From: Flaccisagitta enflata
Lineage: Eukaryota; Chaetognatha; Sagittoidea; Aphragmophora
NCBI GenBank assembly: GCA_965153355.1
Contig: OZ231128.1
Location: 22,320,001-22,384,000, forward strand
Direction of reading: 5' to 3'
DNA: 64,000 nt
The notes beneath the pieces were generated by a model, which made no database searches, was not told where the DNA came from, and saw nothing but the letters and a program-made list of their open reading frames with translations. This document shows, piece by piece, positions 50,004 to 61,352 of this stretch. How positions within the stretch are numbered: the stretch's first letter is position 1; every line of letters starts with the position of its first letter. Made by a program: the position numbers and the translations under genes.

Positions 50004-50697
50004 TAACAGTCTACAGCGGCGTTGTCGAAGCAACACCTCGAGGCCAACATACTCTAATGTCGAGGGTCGTAACATAGGCAAGCTTTTTCCCACAAGCCTC
50101 AAGCATGTCTTACGCAATGTGAAGGAGAGATTTCGTTACAGCAATCACAGCATAGGTAGAGGAGGTAGTGGGTGCCACCCACTACGTGGTAGAATTCTTA
50201 TCAATTCACGAGGTGGTTGCAAGAAATAAAGTCATGGATTGCGTTTCAGGGTCATTGGTGAAAGTTTTGGGTCAGTGGGTAACAACCAAGATATCGTTTG
50301 TGTATCAAGCTCAAAATTTCCTCATACCATGATCTCATTTCGTCATTAAATCTACCTGTATATTCAAAACTCCATTCATGGTTTACATGTGAGTTGTGGA
50401 TAATGCACATAGGGCAGAAAATGACTTTTTTACTGCATTTAGGTAAATATACCCATGGTTGATGTAAAAGTCATATTCAAGCATTCTCATAGTGACCTCT
50501 TTTTGATTAATAAGAGCCCAAAGTGACATCCTTCTATTCAATTGCATGAAGATAAGAAAAAAATTGATTTCCGCCCATTTCCGTGATAAACTTTACACAG
50601 ATGTGTTGATCTTATTTCCAAGGTTTCAAATACTATGTGAAGAGAATTGGCAACTTTTCTGCTCTTTTTGAGTAAGAGCTGATACAGCGAGTTCGCT
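50004..50697. other. no gene recognised
   Basis: Contains GTGGGTGCCACCCAC (50169-50183), a short hairpin. Confidence 0.35.
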
Positions 50698-50880
50698 AGT
50701 CGCATGCGGGTGGGCGGGGGCAGTGGTGGAAAAGGTCACTGAGGCAATTGGACAGAAGCAGTGAGATCAAAACGCCAAAAAACGCTGAAACAGTAAAACG
50801 GGGACTGACCGATCGACCAACCAACCAACCAACCGACCAACCAACCGACCAACCGACCAACCGGCCGACGGACAAAGCGG

Positions 50881-51789
50881 CTGTCTCTTCTGTCGGGTGA
50901 AATGGGGAGACAGTTACAGCGAGTGGTTCCTCGTCACAGCTGGTGTCAGACAAGGTGGGGTGCTGTCACCAGATCTTTACTCCATCTACGTCGACGACCT
51001 CATCCAAAAACTAATACTACTGGGCATTGGCTGTTATTTCCTATCAATTTTTGCTGCAGCACTTTTCTACGCCGACGACATGGCTATCATGGCGCCATCA
51101 ATCAAAGGTCTCAAAAAGCTTCTGGAGATCTGCCATGAATACTGTGTTGAGTGGGACGTGTGCTTGAACGCAAAAAAAAGTAAGATCGTGTCTTTTGGCA
51201 AGGAATTGGACACAGTTCAAGATATCGTTTTGGACGGCAACAAGATCGAGATTGTGAAAGAGTGGAACTATCTTGGCGTTACACTAAAAAGCGACGTCAT
51301 GTTCAATTGCTCGGTGTCGGAACGCATCAAGAAATTCTATCGTTGCGCCAACGCAATTTTTCGAATTGACGGTCACTCTAATGACACAGTGATGCTCCAT
51401 CTCATTGAGACTCATTGCGTCCCCCTCCTGACTTATGGAATCGAAATCATCCACATCAGAAATCGCGACGAGAGACGGCAACTTCGAGTTGCATACAACT
51501 CGGTATTTCGCAAAATTTTCGACTACCGTTGGAGCGAATCAGTCACTGCTCTGCAAAACTTTCTAGCTCGGCCTACCTGGGAACAAATGGTGGAAAAGCG
51601 TCAATCTGGCTTTCATGCAAGAATTGTCAATCATCGCTTGGCCAACGCATTGTTATATGCCTGAACATAATTACCCCTTTCCTGACTAAATTATTCTTGC
51701 AATTGTTCTCTTTTTTTAATTTTTCTTCCTAATTGTGTGATCTATTTATTGAACTCGCTACACAATTTGATGTGTGAATATAAACCAAT
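50881..51789 (+). mobile_element. inserted LINE fragment, 909 bp
   Basis: CAAAGCGG (50873-50880) before and CAAAGCAGG (51790-51798) after form a near-perfect target duplication. Removing the insert restores the hairpin repeat's GACAAAGCGG...TGTAGAG core. Confidence 0.8.
50882..51664 (+). CDS. non-LTR retrotransposon reverse transcriptase, 5'-truncated
   Basis: An uninterrupted frame of 260 codons begins inside the reverse transcriptase and ends with TGA. Visible motifs are GVRQGGVLSPDLYSIYVDDL, then FYADDMAI (catalytic YADD), a C-helix KKLLEICHEYC, and WNYLGVTL in the thumb-proximal region. The remaining 100 residues form the C-terminal tail (IRNRDERRQLRVAYNSVFR). There is no endonuclease, so it was truncated on insertion. 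About 125 bases of 3' UTR end in GAATATAAACCAA without poly(A). The lack of stops suggests a young copy. The clade (CR1, L2 or Jockey-like) is not settled. Confidence 0.88.
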   Translation, partial: CLFCRVKWGDSYSEWFLVTAGVRQGGVLSPDLYSIYVDDLIQKLILLGIGCYFLSIFAAALFYADDMAIMAPSIKGLKKLLEICHEYCVEWDVCLNAKKSKIVSFGKELDTVQDIVLDGNKIEIVKEWNYLGVTLKSDVMFNCSVSERIKKFYRCANAIFRIDGHSNDTVMLHLIETHCVPLLTYGIEIIHIRNRDERRQLRVAYNSVFRKIFDYRWSESVTALQNFLARPTWEQMVEKRQSGFHARIVNHRLANALLYA

Positions 51790-51896
51790 CAAAGCAGGAT
51801 GTAGAGACGCGTAGCACGCGACTAAAAATTGTCGCTTTTTGCGGTTTCATTCATTTATTGAGCCTTCATTCTTTTTTCATTGAATCTTTTATTTGG

Positions 51897-52075
51897 GTTC
51901 ATTCATTCATTCATTCATTCATTCATTCATTCATTCATTCATTCATTCATGCATTCATTCATTTATTCATTCATTCATTCATTCATTCATTCATTCATTC
52001 ATTCATTCATTCATTCATTCATTCATTCATTCATTCATCCATTCATTTACTCATTCATTTATTCGTTCATTAATC
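51897..52075. repeat. (ATTC)n microsatellite
   Basis: About 45 units with GCATTC and TTTATTC variants. Confidence 0.95.
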
Positions 52076-52255
52076 AGTCATTCAGTCACTGTAAAGTCAT
52101 TCTTTCCTTTTAAAATCTTTTTTTTAATTTTTTTGGTCATCCAATCTATGTTTAAATAAAAAAAGTTTATTCATTTTTTTTCGTGATTTTGATGGATTGA
52201 TAAACGATGTTTTAAAGATTTGTTTTCTTTTCAGTTAAAATTTCAAAGTTAAACG

Positions 52256-52259
<4 letters not shown>

Positions 52260-52292
<33 letters not shown>
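52260..52292. repeat. (GA)n microsatellite
   Basis: About 16 units. Confidence 0.9.
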
Positions 52293-52296
<4 letters not shown>

Positions 52297-53247
52297 GCAC
52301 AGTGCTGATATCATTTGCATATTGGAGAGATTTGTTTTCAAGTTCATTTGTAGTTTATAATAGAAGATGATTACCGGATGCGTGGTCGCACCGCTTTTAC
52401 CTAAATTCGCGTAATCCATTTTATCAAACTAGGGTCTAAACGTTTTAGCCGTGACTTGTTAACAGCATCACATAGTTTTGGCTTTATCATTACAACAAAT
52501 ATTATCTCTTTTGATGAAATAAAATTACTTGTTAGCGACCATAAATTGGTGGTCTGGTGTGATGGGCAAGGCAACGTTCTTTTACTACTTTTGCGCGCAG
52601 TCTCGGTGAGTTATACAAGCCGCTGTTGAGACTGCGAATAAGTCAGACGGATCGGTAGGGCGCGGCGGAGGCGGCCAAACGAAGGGCCACAATTACAGCA
52701 AGTTTCACGACGGTCGGTAATTGTGGCTTGTAATTGATGGCCAACTTGATTTTGTATGATGTATTTTGACTTTATCGCAAAACCGAAGTTTCAGTTGCAT
52801 GCACAGTTGCACGCAACTTGATGATTTTTGTCTCTAAAATACCTAGTCCATCTATTCATTTTTCCATCCCGCCATTGGTAAGTCTGTCCGTTTATCTATC
52901 CGTTCTTTTCTTAAGCCTTTCCCCAAATTCTTTGAATTCATCCATCCGTCCGGCCATCTAAGATGCTTTTTTACTGTCGACGACTCTGTGGATTTATCTA
53001 CTATTCGTCCTTGTCAAATTTCAAGCAATCGGAATTGTTCGTGTATATGGGCTTTTTATCCATAGGGAATGTTAAATACTACCCTTAACCTAAGATAAGG
53101 ATCATATTTTACGGGCAGTGGGTTTCTTATGTAACGGAAAGGCAGAAGATGACATAGAAAGAAATTAATGAATAGTCTCCGTCTCTCAATTCCTCAACAC
53201 TCCCGAGCGCCATCTTTGAAAATTTACTTTCATCTTCTTGTCTTTTT
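52293..53247. other. no gene recognised
   Basis: GCCACAATTAC and GTAATTGTGGC (about 52688-52730) form an 11-base stem. AGTTGCATGCACAGTTGC then ACGCAACTTG at about 52793 is a diverged head of the hairpin family followed by GTCTGTCCGTTTATC. Confidence 0.4.
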
Positions 53248-53622
53248 AGTCGCGTGCACGCGACTCTACAACCCGCTTTGTCGGTCCGTCCGTCGGTCCG
53301 TCGGTCCGTCGGTCCGTCGGTCCGTCCGTCCGTCCGTCACACTTTACTTTTTTGTACTATAACGTCAACTCTTAGGTCATTTTAAGTCATTTTAAGTCAT
53401 TTATAGTTATTCTAAGTCATTTTGAGTCAGTTTAAGTCATTTTAAGTCATTTAAAGTCATTTTAAGTTATTTTAAGTTATTTTTGGTTTTTTGTTTTTTT
53501 AGTCATTTTAAGTCATTTTGGTCATTTTAGGTTATTCTAAGTCATTGAAAGTCATTCTAAGTCATTCTAAGTCATTCTTTGTCTGTAAGTCTCACACGCG
53601 ACTTATAGGTGTTGGCCTTGTT
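53248..53622 (+). mobile_element. hairpin-headed repeat with AAGTCATTTT array
   Basis: Palindromic head, CAACCCGCTTTGTCGG, (GTCC/GTCGGTCC)n, CACACTTTACTTTTTTGTAC, about 200 bases of 10-bp units, arm CACGCGACT, tail GTGTTGGCCTTGTT. An opposite-strand sister of 26675-27050. Confidence 0.88.
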
Positions 53623-53640
53623 AGTTTTTACCATACTTTT

Positions 53641-53864
53641 AGTTGCGGACACGCAACTCTATAATAGGCTTTGTCCATCCATTGGTCCTTCCGTCCGTCG
53701 ATCTGTGAAAACGAGTCGAAAAGTGGAAAAACGAGTTTCTTAAATACTTTTTGTGTATGTTTGTGTGTTGGGCTGGGGTTGAGGTATGGATGGGGGTCGG
53801 ATGCCCCTTCTTTTTTTTGTTTTTAGTCGTGTGCTACTGGGGTAGCCGTGTATCCGGCCTTGTT
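53641..53864 (+). mobile_element. hairpin-headed repeat, mosaic ends
   Basis: Head AGTTGCGGACACGCAACT, but the 3' arm region reads AGTCGTGTGCTACTGGGG, so the ends belong to different subfamilies. Tail GTGTATCCGGCCTTGTT. Confidence 0.75.
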
Positions 53865-54199
53865 ATCGTTTACCGTTCATATTGTTGTAATTCCTCTTGT
53901 GCGTGTTCGTGGCCAATGTTGTTGTCACTCTTTACTACCAAAGTTTTCTTTTTCCTCAATCTATGACCGGGGGCAAGTTTTGTGTTGTTACTAAATGTCG
54001 TTTTGTTTTGCCTTTCGGCTGTTTGACTTCCAGGTATTATGACCAAAACATTCCATTTCACAATTCACAAAATCAGTTTAACGCATAACTATATGAGTCA
54101 CTGTCTGAGTGCCTGTCTTTAGTAATATTCATCGATTAACTAACTATTGTCTTAAAGGACGGAACCAGAATTACGGAAGGGAAATCTATCTACTTTGTC

Positions 54200-55746
54200 A
54201 AACATTATTAGAGGTTGATTCCGAGCATCCGGGGGCGCCCGAGAAACCCCGACTCTCCACCATGGTAGAAGTTGCATTGCTTCTGCTGTTGAATTGCATA
54301 AGGTCACAAAGGTTGGGTGCCATACCAAACTATCTGGTGCGCCATACCAAACCAATTTATGCCACACCGACTGACCCTATGGGGTCCAAAACAGGGGTAG
54401 AAGGGCCTATTTTGGCCTGTCCCGATTCTGTCCCTGCAGGCAAAATGCAAGCTTGACTAATCAAAAAATGTCATGCAGGGTCATCCCAAAGCTTGCAAGC
54501 AATCACTATCAATCCATTGATATGTGTGGAAAGTTTGAACTCAATATTTCAACTGTAAGATGACAAAAAATAGCTTTGAAACATAGTACTCCCCCCCTTC
54601 ATTTTTCAGTCATTTTTTGCTAAAAATGAGGTAAGTTGACAATTTTTTTTGTTAGCCTATCATCACTCAAATATTAAGCAATTTTTCTTTTTCCATAGCA
54701 TTGACAACTAGTTGGAGGACATTCCCTCCATTTTTCAAAGATTTTTTCCATTCCATTGGTGAGAAATCAACATTTCCTTGAAGCGTTACAATTCAGAAGT
54801 GCTCCATGTTGTAGCTGTCACACTTATGTCACACTATGATTCTTACTATGTCACAGCATAGTAATATGCTTAACGCTGAATTTATCTATATGATGTGAAA
54901 GAGGTTAAAATTCTGTACACACCTCTAAAATTTCAAGTCTTAACTCCAATTTGATTGGTCACAGTGAAATTCCAAAGTTGATCACTACCAAAATAAGGAA
55001 TGAATTGTAATGCTCGCTGACCACGTCTCATAGTTAATTCTTTGTTTCCACACAGCACTTCGCATAGAAATGCGCGCATGTTTTGGTGCCTTAATTTAGT
55101 CAATTTCTTAAAATTCAAATTGGCATATCTCACCAACTAATTGAGCTAGCCCAATGAAATTTTGCATGGTTGATACCCAGATCAATAAGGTCCTTCATCT
55201 TATTTCTGATGTGACTCAAAAAATGTCAAGCAGTCCAACCAGACCAACCAGCCTACCAGATAAAAAAATTGAAAAAATGGCATAACTTCCAAAATAATTG
55301 TCCGATCTGGTTGAAATTTTGCATGAAGCTTCCTTTAAAGGTTCTTTGTCACTGGCATCAAAACAAGCTTGGTGGGAAAAATTCTCCTCCAACAGCTCAC
55401 CCAGCCAAAAATGGTGCTTATAGAGATTTTTTCAAAAACTTAAATTTCTTGAAAAAAATCACAAAAACATAATCACACATGATTGCTTGAATGTTATCAT
55501 CAAAAGATTTGCTCTCATACTGATTGCCTTGTTGTATTTAGCTAAATATATTAGTAAAAAAATTGATAATAATGTCTTTTTAGGCCTAATTTGTAAACAA
55601 AATGAGCTTGAATAAGAAAATCCAAGTATGGATTCATTAACAATAATAGGTTAGCTACATGGTGATGTACAGTTTTGTTCAATTTTAAAACATTTAAAAT
55701 TGACGAATTTCACTCTGTCTGCGCTCCCCTAAATGTGACACCAGCC
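54200..55746 (+). mobile_element. 1.5-kb TIR transposon, copy 2
   Basis: Collinear with 8636-10167 from about 54900 onward and ends AAATGTGACACCAGCC, comparable with GCGTGACACAAGCC. The left end is less certain; CCCCGACTCTCCACCATGG may correspond to CCCGACTCTCCAACATC in copy 1. Not coding. Confidence 0.6.
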
Positions 55747-55839
55747 TAGATCATCTCCTGGTCAAGAGCTTGAAAATACCACTTGTTCAAAAACAGAGTT
55801 TTGGTCAATATGTTTCTCTCTCTCATCTTTACCATTCTC

Positions 55840-55970
<131 letters not shown>

Positions 55971-56300
55971 TGTCCATGGATATTTCTCATCGTTTTTTCC
56001 CCCACGTAGACATGTTCCTTTGGCCAATGCCATCTTTTCACACTTTCCTCCTTTTTCCTCGTTTTTTCCTTGGCACCAAAATCTGGGTCAAACTTCATTC
56101 ATGACAAGGGGAATGTCTAAAAGACGCGTCCTCCTCTGAGACAATAGAACTAACAGCTAATAACTGATTGCTAATGGTTAATAGCTTATAGCTAATAGAA
56201 CAAATGGCCCGGTATCAAAGGGACAAAAGATCAAGAAACTAAGAACGGGAACCCTAAGAAATTATCAAAAGGACCTTTGGAACTCGGGACTTATCAAACA

Positions 56301-56460
<160 letters not shown>

Positions 56461-56631
56461 CGTACGTGCTCTGATTTCGATGGCACATGGCAAATAATAT
56501 TGACAACTTGTTAACTATTGATTGTTGACAGCTGTTTACTCGTTTCTACTATCAAAATCCTACGAAAAACTTTGATGGTTGAGTCGATGATCCTCTCCAA
56601 GCTCGATGCTTCTTTCCGTTTATTCATTTTA

Positions 56632-56830
56632 AGCCCCGTGCTCGCGACTCTATAAGCCGCTTTGTTGGTCAGTTGGTTGATCGGTCTGTTCATCAGTGGG
56701 TCCGTAATATTTTTTTGGTGTCTATGGGCGATTCTTACATTAATGTCCCGGCCTAAATGCTTCTTAACAATTTTGTCATGATCTTCGTCCATCCGCACGC
56801 GACTTGGGTAGCCGTGTATCCGGCCTTGTT
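56632..56830 (+). mobile_element. hairpin-headed repeat, AGTCGCGTGC subfamily
   Basis: Head AGCCCCGTGCTCGCGACT, CTATAAGCCGCTTTGTTGG, arm GCACGCGACT, tail GGGTAGCCGTGTATCCGGCC then TTGTT. Confidence 0.82.
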
Positions 56831-57242
56831 TCTAAATGCAACGGCGCAACTTTTAAAGAACTGTATTGGTTGGTCTGGAACGCTCATATTTTTCTTCTTT
56901 AACTCATGTAGATATAAAAACTTTCAATGGGTGTGTTTCTACTCAAAGACACAAACGCGTTTCTTATGTGGGTTTTGCAAATCGCGATTTTACTTCACTC
57001 TCCCTGAAAAAAATTGAGGCACAAGGTAGATTTAAACCCTCTTCAAGTTGCCTTGTGGATTCAGCTTCCATGAATTTGAAGATACCGCCCTTACCAACCA
57101 CGCCATAAGGGCAATAACTCAAGTCAATGGAATTTCGGTGGCTTTGTTCTACAACTTTATATCAATTTATGGGGGTTCAGTTCTGTAATGGCTATCTTAT
57201 TTAATTGCATCTACCAGAAACAATTTTAGACATTTGAGTGAA

Positions 57243-57333
57243 TGTCTCAGTGGCGCAGGTGATTAAGGCGTTAGCTTCTGCGCTCTCGGAACATATTGCT
57301 TTTAAGCGTGGGATCAATCCCTGCAAGAGGCCA
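57243..57333 (+). mobile_element. possible tRNA-derived SINE head
   Basis: CAGTGGCGCAGGTGATTAAGG then CGTTAGCTTCTGCGC resembles the A-box and D-arm of a Leu/Ser tRNA. GTGGGATCAATCCC at 57309-57322 resembles a B box and T arm. The acceptor stem does not close cleanly, so it is a relic or SINE rather than a tRNA gene. Confidence 0.4.
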
Positions 57334-58640
57334 ATGTTTTTTCAGGATGAGGGTGGTGAAAATCGCGAATTGTAAAACCTACCTGAAAAACGTGTTTCTA
57401 GCTTTGAATAGAAACGCACCCAAGGTAGAATCTGTAAAGTTTTTCTTTGCTTTTAGTTCTATACTGCCTTCTTCAAGTTATCTCTTTGTCTCCCCCCCCC
57501 CCCTTAAACCTTTTCACATAGAAAAGCACCCGCATCCTTCATTTTCGTCTAGATTTTCATCTGTTCCTCTCATTCTCACCCTCCTTCCCTCTTCTTCCTT
57601 CTCTTCCCTTTCTTAAAGTTCACCCCTACCCCCTACCCCTCCCTTCTTCCTTTTCTTCTATTTCCTCTCATTCTCCCTACATCCCCCCCCTTCTAGAATT
57701 CTGCCCTCTGCTTGTTTTTTTTTCATATCCGGATTGCTTTTCCTATTTCATTTTTTTTTCTGTTTCACAGATGTCAAAATTCAAACACGTTTTTGACGTC
57801 CTTAGGCAAACAGCGGAGAGAAGCGTCTGTTTACCGAGCGTGTATCATGATGATATTGCGCCTGCGAACGCACTTCAAAATGATTTCGAAGCGCGCTTGA
57901 TTTATTTGATGTTTGGCGCATGTGCGTGGAAATTACAGAGTAATACTGATTGCATCTACTAGAGTATTCTGCTTGACTGTAAATGAAAGAGTATTACCAA
58001 ATTTACAATTTCATTGGATGCCACATTTGTTAAAAAGAACATTAAAACAATGTTTCTTTGGAATATGTTAAATAGTCGAAGATAACCCCCCTGCCTTTGA
58101 TTTTCTTCCCAAGACGCGTCGCGTCGGGTAAGAAAATTAATGTTTTTCTTACCCATAGAGCAGTAAAACAGTACATTTTGGGTTCAAATAGCATTGGGTT
58201 GGGTTGTACTAATCATTTTTGATGTTTTAGTACCACCAAATGTACTAATTTCCATACCCCCTCCCCCCTCATGTTGCATTTCCCATCTTCGAACCCTTTG
58301 ATTTTCCCCCTTAACTATACACATCCCTGTTATAAGGTAAACGCAATCGTGCTTTGATCTCACTCTGACCATCTTGAAAATAGATATGCCGACATGTAAA
58401 AAAAATATCAACTTTGGACAACTATGTTTTTCTAGATGTTTAAATATGCAATAACCAGATTTCTTTCATATAAGAATGCGACCGAGCTCGGTTCAGTAAT
58501 TAAAATAAATCAGTATGGTTTAGATTTTCATTTGTAATGATTAATCATTTGAATTTTCATGATCATGATTTTTATATCAAATTTTACTAAAGGAATTTTT
58601 GTTGCCAAAATTGCTTACTTTTGAGTTCCCGATTACTTAT
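57334..58640. other. no firm gene; one unexplained short frame
   Basis: A plus-strand frame (57771-57962, 63 codons, starting MSKFKHVFDVLRQTAER after TTTCACAG) is not low-complexity, but I recognise nothing in it. CGACGCGTC words near 58110 echo those at 31731. Confidence 0.3.
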
Positions 58641-58698
58641 TTCCAAGATGATGCATCGAATGTTCCTCCATGAGACATATAAAGTATCCTCGACTTAC

Positions 58699-58916
58699 CA
58701 ATATTCATAAACTGAGTCTTGTTGAGATCCAAAGTTACGACGAGCTTTTTCCCCAAGTTGTCGAGGATTAGACGATCAAATTCTAAAGGCCATAAGGAGG
58801 AGGAGGAAGAAGGGGAAGAAGAGGAAGAGGAGAAGGAGGAGGAGGAGAGGAGGCGGTCGTCCATTGAATGGCGAATGAGATCGGGGAGCAACCATTCGTC
58901 GGCTGACAGGAAGGCG

Positions 58917-59014
<98 letters not shown>

Positions 59015-59218
59015 GATTTCGCGGGCTCTGGCCACGAAAAGTGGGGTTTGTGGAAAGGCGGCATCATGGCGCTGGTTTTCTGCTGCTGCTGCAGCTGCTG
59101 CTGCTGAGCCGTGCTGACGATGGCGCTGTGGTAAGGAGGCCACAGATACACGTGCCTCACCCGCGATCAGGAGCCACTCCTGAAAGCGCTCCTGGTTGAA
59201 CATCGCCCAAGACACGTT
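58699..59218 (-). CDS. immunoglobulin-like protein, exon with poly-Ala, poly-Asn and poly-Ser
   Basis: A 520-bp exon from acceptor TCACTCTCAG to donor ATTG-GTAAGTCG, phase 0 to 1, open throughout. Joined to the upstream exon it gives CTIRANPTIDKG then NVSWAMFNQ. That is a Cys-15-Trp spacing as in the B and C strands of an Ig domain. Next come HGSAAAAAAAAENQ, a run of about 33 Asn (GTT on the plus strand at 58917-59014), ADEWLLPDLIRHSMDDRL, about 20 Ser with Phe/Pro, and LEFDRLILDNLGKKLVVTL. A donor-like GCGG-GTGAGG at about 59162 could remove the repeats by splicing. A (CT)n lies 22 bases before the acceptor on the gene strand. Identity unknown. Confidence 0.6.
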
Positions 59219-59237
59219 CTGAGAGTGACAGGGGACG

Positions 59238-59239
<2 letters not shown>

Positions 59240-59294
<55 letters not shown>
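59240..59294. repeat. (GA)n before the immunoglobulin-like exon
   Basis: (CT)n on the gene strand, 22 bases upstream of the acceptor at 59219. Confidence 0.95.
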
Positions 59295-59299
<5 letters not shown>

Positions 59300-60712
59300 G
59301 AGAGAGAATGAAAGCTAAATCTACAGCAGATTCATGAAAAAAACTGTCAATTGAGGAGTGGCGTAGAAAAGAAACATAAGCAGATAAGTTACAGTGCACA
59401 GGAACAGCAAATTTGGAAAATCTAATTTCTAAGAACATTGCCCTTTTCTTAAACATGTTTTCTTTTTAAAGAAGTGTGAATTTATTATTTTATTTTTTTT
59501 AGAATATGATTTGACCATGAAAATTGCTTCTTCGTGTGCACCTTGACATAAACTGGCAGACAACCAGACAGACAGATAGACAGAGACAGACACACAGACA
59601 GAGAGACACACAGATAGACAGATAGCTTTCATGTGAGCCAAAAAAAAGCGAGAGAGAACGGGGTGAGTACTGAGGGGAAAAAGAAAAGGAGGAACGGATG
59701 AGGAGTCTCAAGAGAAAGATATGCGAAGTTACGCTATGACAGCTTAATTTCTCTTATTGCTTTGTTGGCAAAGTGTAGGCGGATGAATAGGATGAAACCT
59801 CATTTTTTTTCTCCTCTTCTCTCTAGCATCCTCCTCCACTCCTTCTCCTCATTCTCCTTCTCCTCTTTCTCCTTCTCCTCTTCCACCCCCATCTCGTTTC
59901 CTTCCTCTCCTCCCAACTGTAATGGAATGGATTATCTCTCTTAGGAAAGGCACTTTGGGTCAGGAACAACTGTTTCTACGAGAGGCACTGAGATAAAAAA
60001 AAAGATGTGGATTAAAACAGGCCAAAAAAAGTAAGAGTCAATCATGAAAAGTTGCTGTCGAAACGGAAATATGAGACATGTTTTTGGGAAAAAAAATTCG
60101 GGCTTTCCAATTACGCTTTATACTAAATGCCATGATTGATGATGGTATCAATGACTATGATTCAATCAAATACAACTATTATTGGTCAGGATTTCGCATT
60201 TTACTGTGATGGGGTTTTTTTTTCGAATTTAACCGAGAGGGTTTCACAAGGCGCGTTTGCTTAACGATTTAAACTGATAAGATTTTTTTTCTCACTAAGG
60301 TAATTGCTTAAACTCTTAGAAATACGACCAATTTGTGGTTGGACGCATTACACGTTCAGAAGGAGCAGTATAGCAGTGTAGCAGTATAGCAGTATGGCAG
60401 TATAGCAGTATACCTCAACGACTTTGGAATGCGCGCTCCTGCAAAGTCGTTTCTAGGTGAAAAGTTTGTTATCTTTTATTGTGAAGTAAAAGATTATCTT
60501 GAGACGCAGTGCAGACTGCAGAGTCAAGATGGAAGAGTGGGAAAAGAAGACAGCCGGAAAATGTCTCGAGAACAAGATTAAAATCTTCAATTCTCTCCTT
60601 CCTCGCCATAAGTACATATTGTAAGTATTAAAGTGTGACACGTTCAAGCCCTCAACTAGATTCTTTTCCTTTTTTCACCGTGTTTACTTTGAGAGTGAGA
60701 GGGGCAGAGGGG

Positions 60713-60716
<4 letters not shown>
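59300..60716. other. intronic DNA, no gene
   Basis: CAGA-like words at 59560-59625, pyrimidine-rich CTCCTTCTC stretch at 59815-59910, AGCAGTATAGCAGT repeat at 60364-60410. Confidence 0.4.

Positions 60717-60788
<72 letters not shown>
60717..60788. repeat. (GA)n then (CA)n
   Basis: About 35 bases each, then degenerate GACAGAGA to about 60840. Confidence 0.95.
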
Positions 60789-60792
<4 letters not shown>

Positions 60793-61119
60793 GAGAGACA
60801 GAGAGACAGAGACAGAGAGAGAGGGACATAGAGAGAGACAGATCCGACAAAAATACTAATAGAGTCACGCTCAATCCGTTCACGCTCAAGTCGTTGTGTC
60901 TTTCCACACATTACATTACGGCATTTGTCCGAAAATTGGTTCAGCATTGGTCGAACATTGGTTTGTGTATCTTTCCATTAAAGTACTTGACAGCTGCTGA
61001 CCACCTCCATTGCTTTCTCGCTGATGTTTTGCATTGATGTAACGTCAAAACAGTAAGACAGGAACGGATCAACAAGTGCCAGAAAATGAATGGGTCAGAA
61101 TGGGTGAAAAGATTCCATG

Positions 61120-61228
61120 AACAAGGCCAAGTAGGCCAAAAGGTGCGACGTGTGGATCGTCGAACGAATGCGTTACAGACCGACCAACAGACGGACACAG
61201 CCAGTTATAGAGGTGCTTTGTCGCACCT
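61120..61228 (-). mobile_element. hairpin-headed repeat, subfamily AGGTGCGAC
   Basis: Reverse of a 109-bp copy nearly identical in layout to 34196-34306: head AGGTGCGACAAAGCACCT, arm GTCGCACCT, tail TTGGCCTACTTGGCCTTGTT. Confidence 0.85.
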
Positions 61229-61352
61229 AAAAACGAATTTGAGAGACATGATCCTAATTATAGGTATTTCATGACTTAAATAACGACTGAACCCTTTATC
61301 AACATGGTATGATAGGAGCACGCCATTTCATGACACGGGAAAAATAACTTAC

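Larger units (their letters stand above)
50698..51823 (-). mobile_element. hairpin-headed repeat split by a retrotransposon
   Basis: In reverse: head AGTCGCGTGCTACGCGTCT (51805-51823) and CTACATCCTGC on one side of the insertion. On the other side are CCGCTTTGTCCG, GGTTGGTCGGTTGGTTGG, ACTGCTTCTGTCC, CCCCGCCCACCCGC and arm GCATGCGACT. The standard tail is missing. Confidence 0.75.

Noticed and set aside
54109-54456. 115-codon plus-strand frame
   Set aside because: Lies at the start of a decayed transposon copy and shows no domain.
57243-57333. Functional tRNA gene
   Set aside because: The acceptor stem does not pair and the D/T arms are imperfect.
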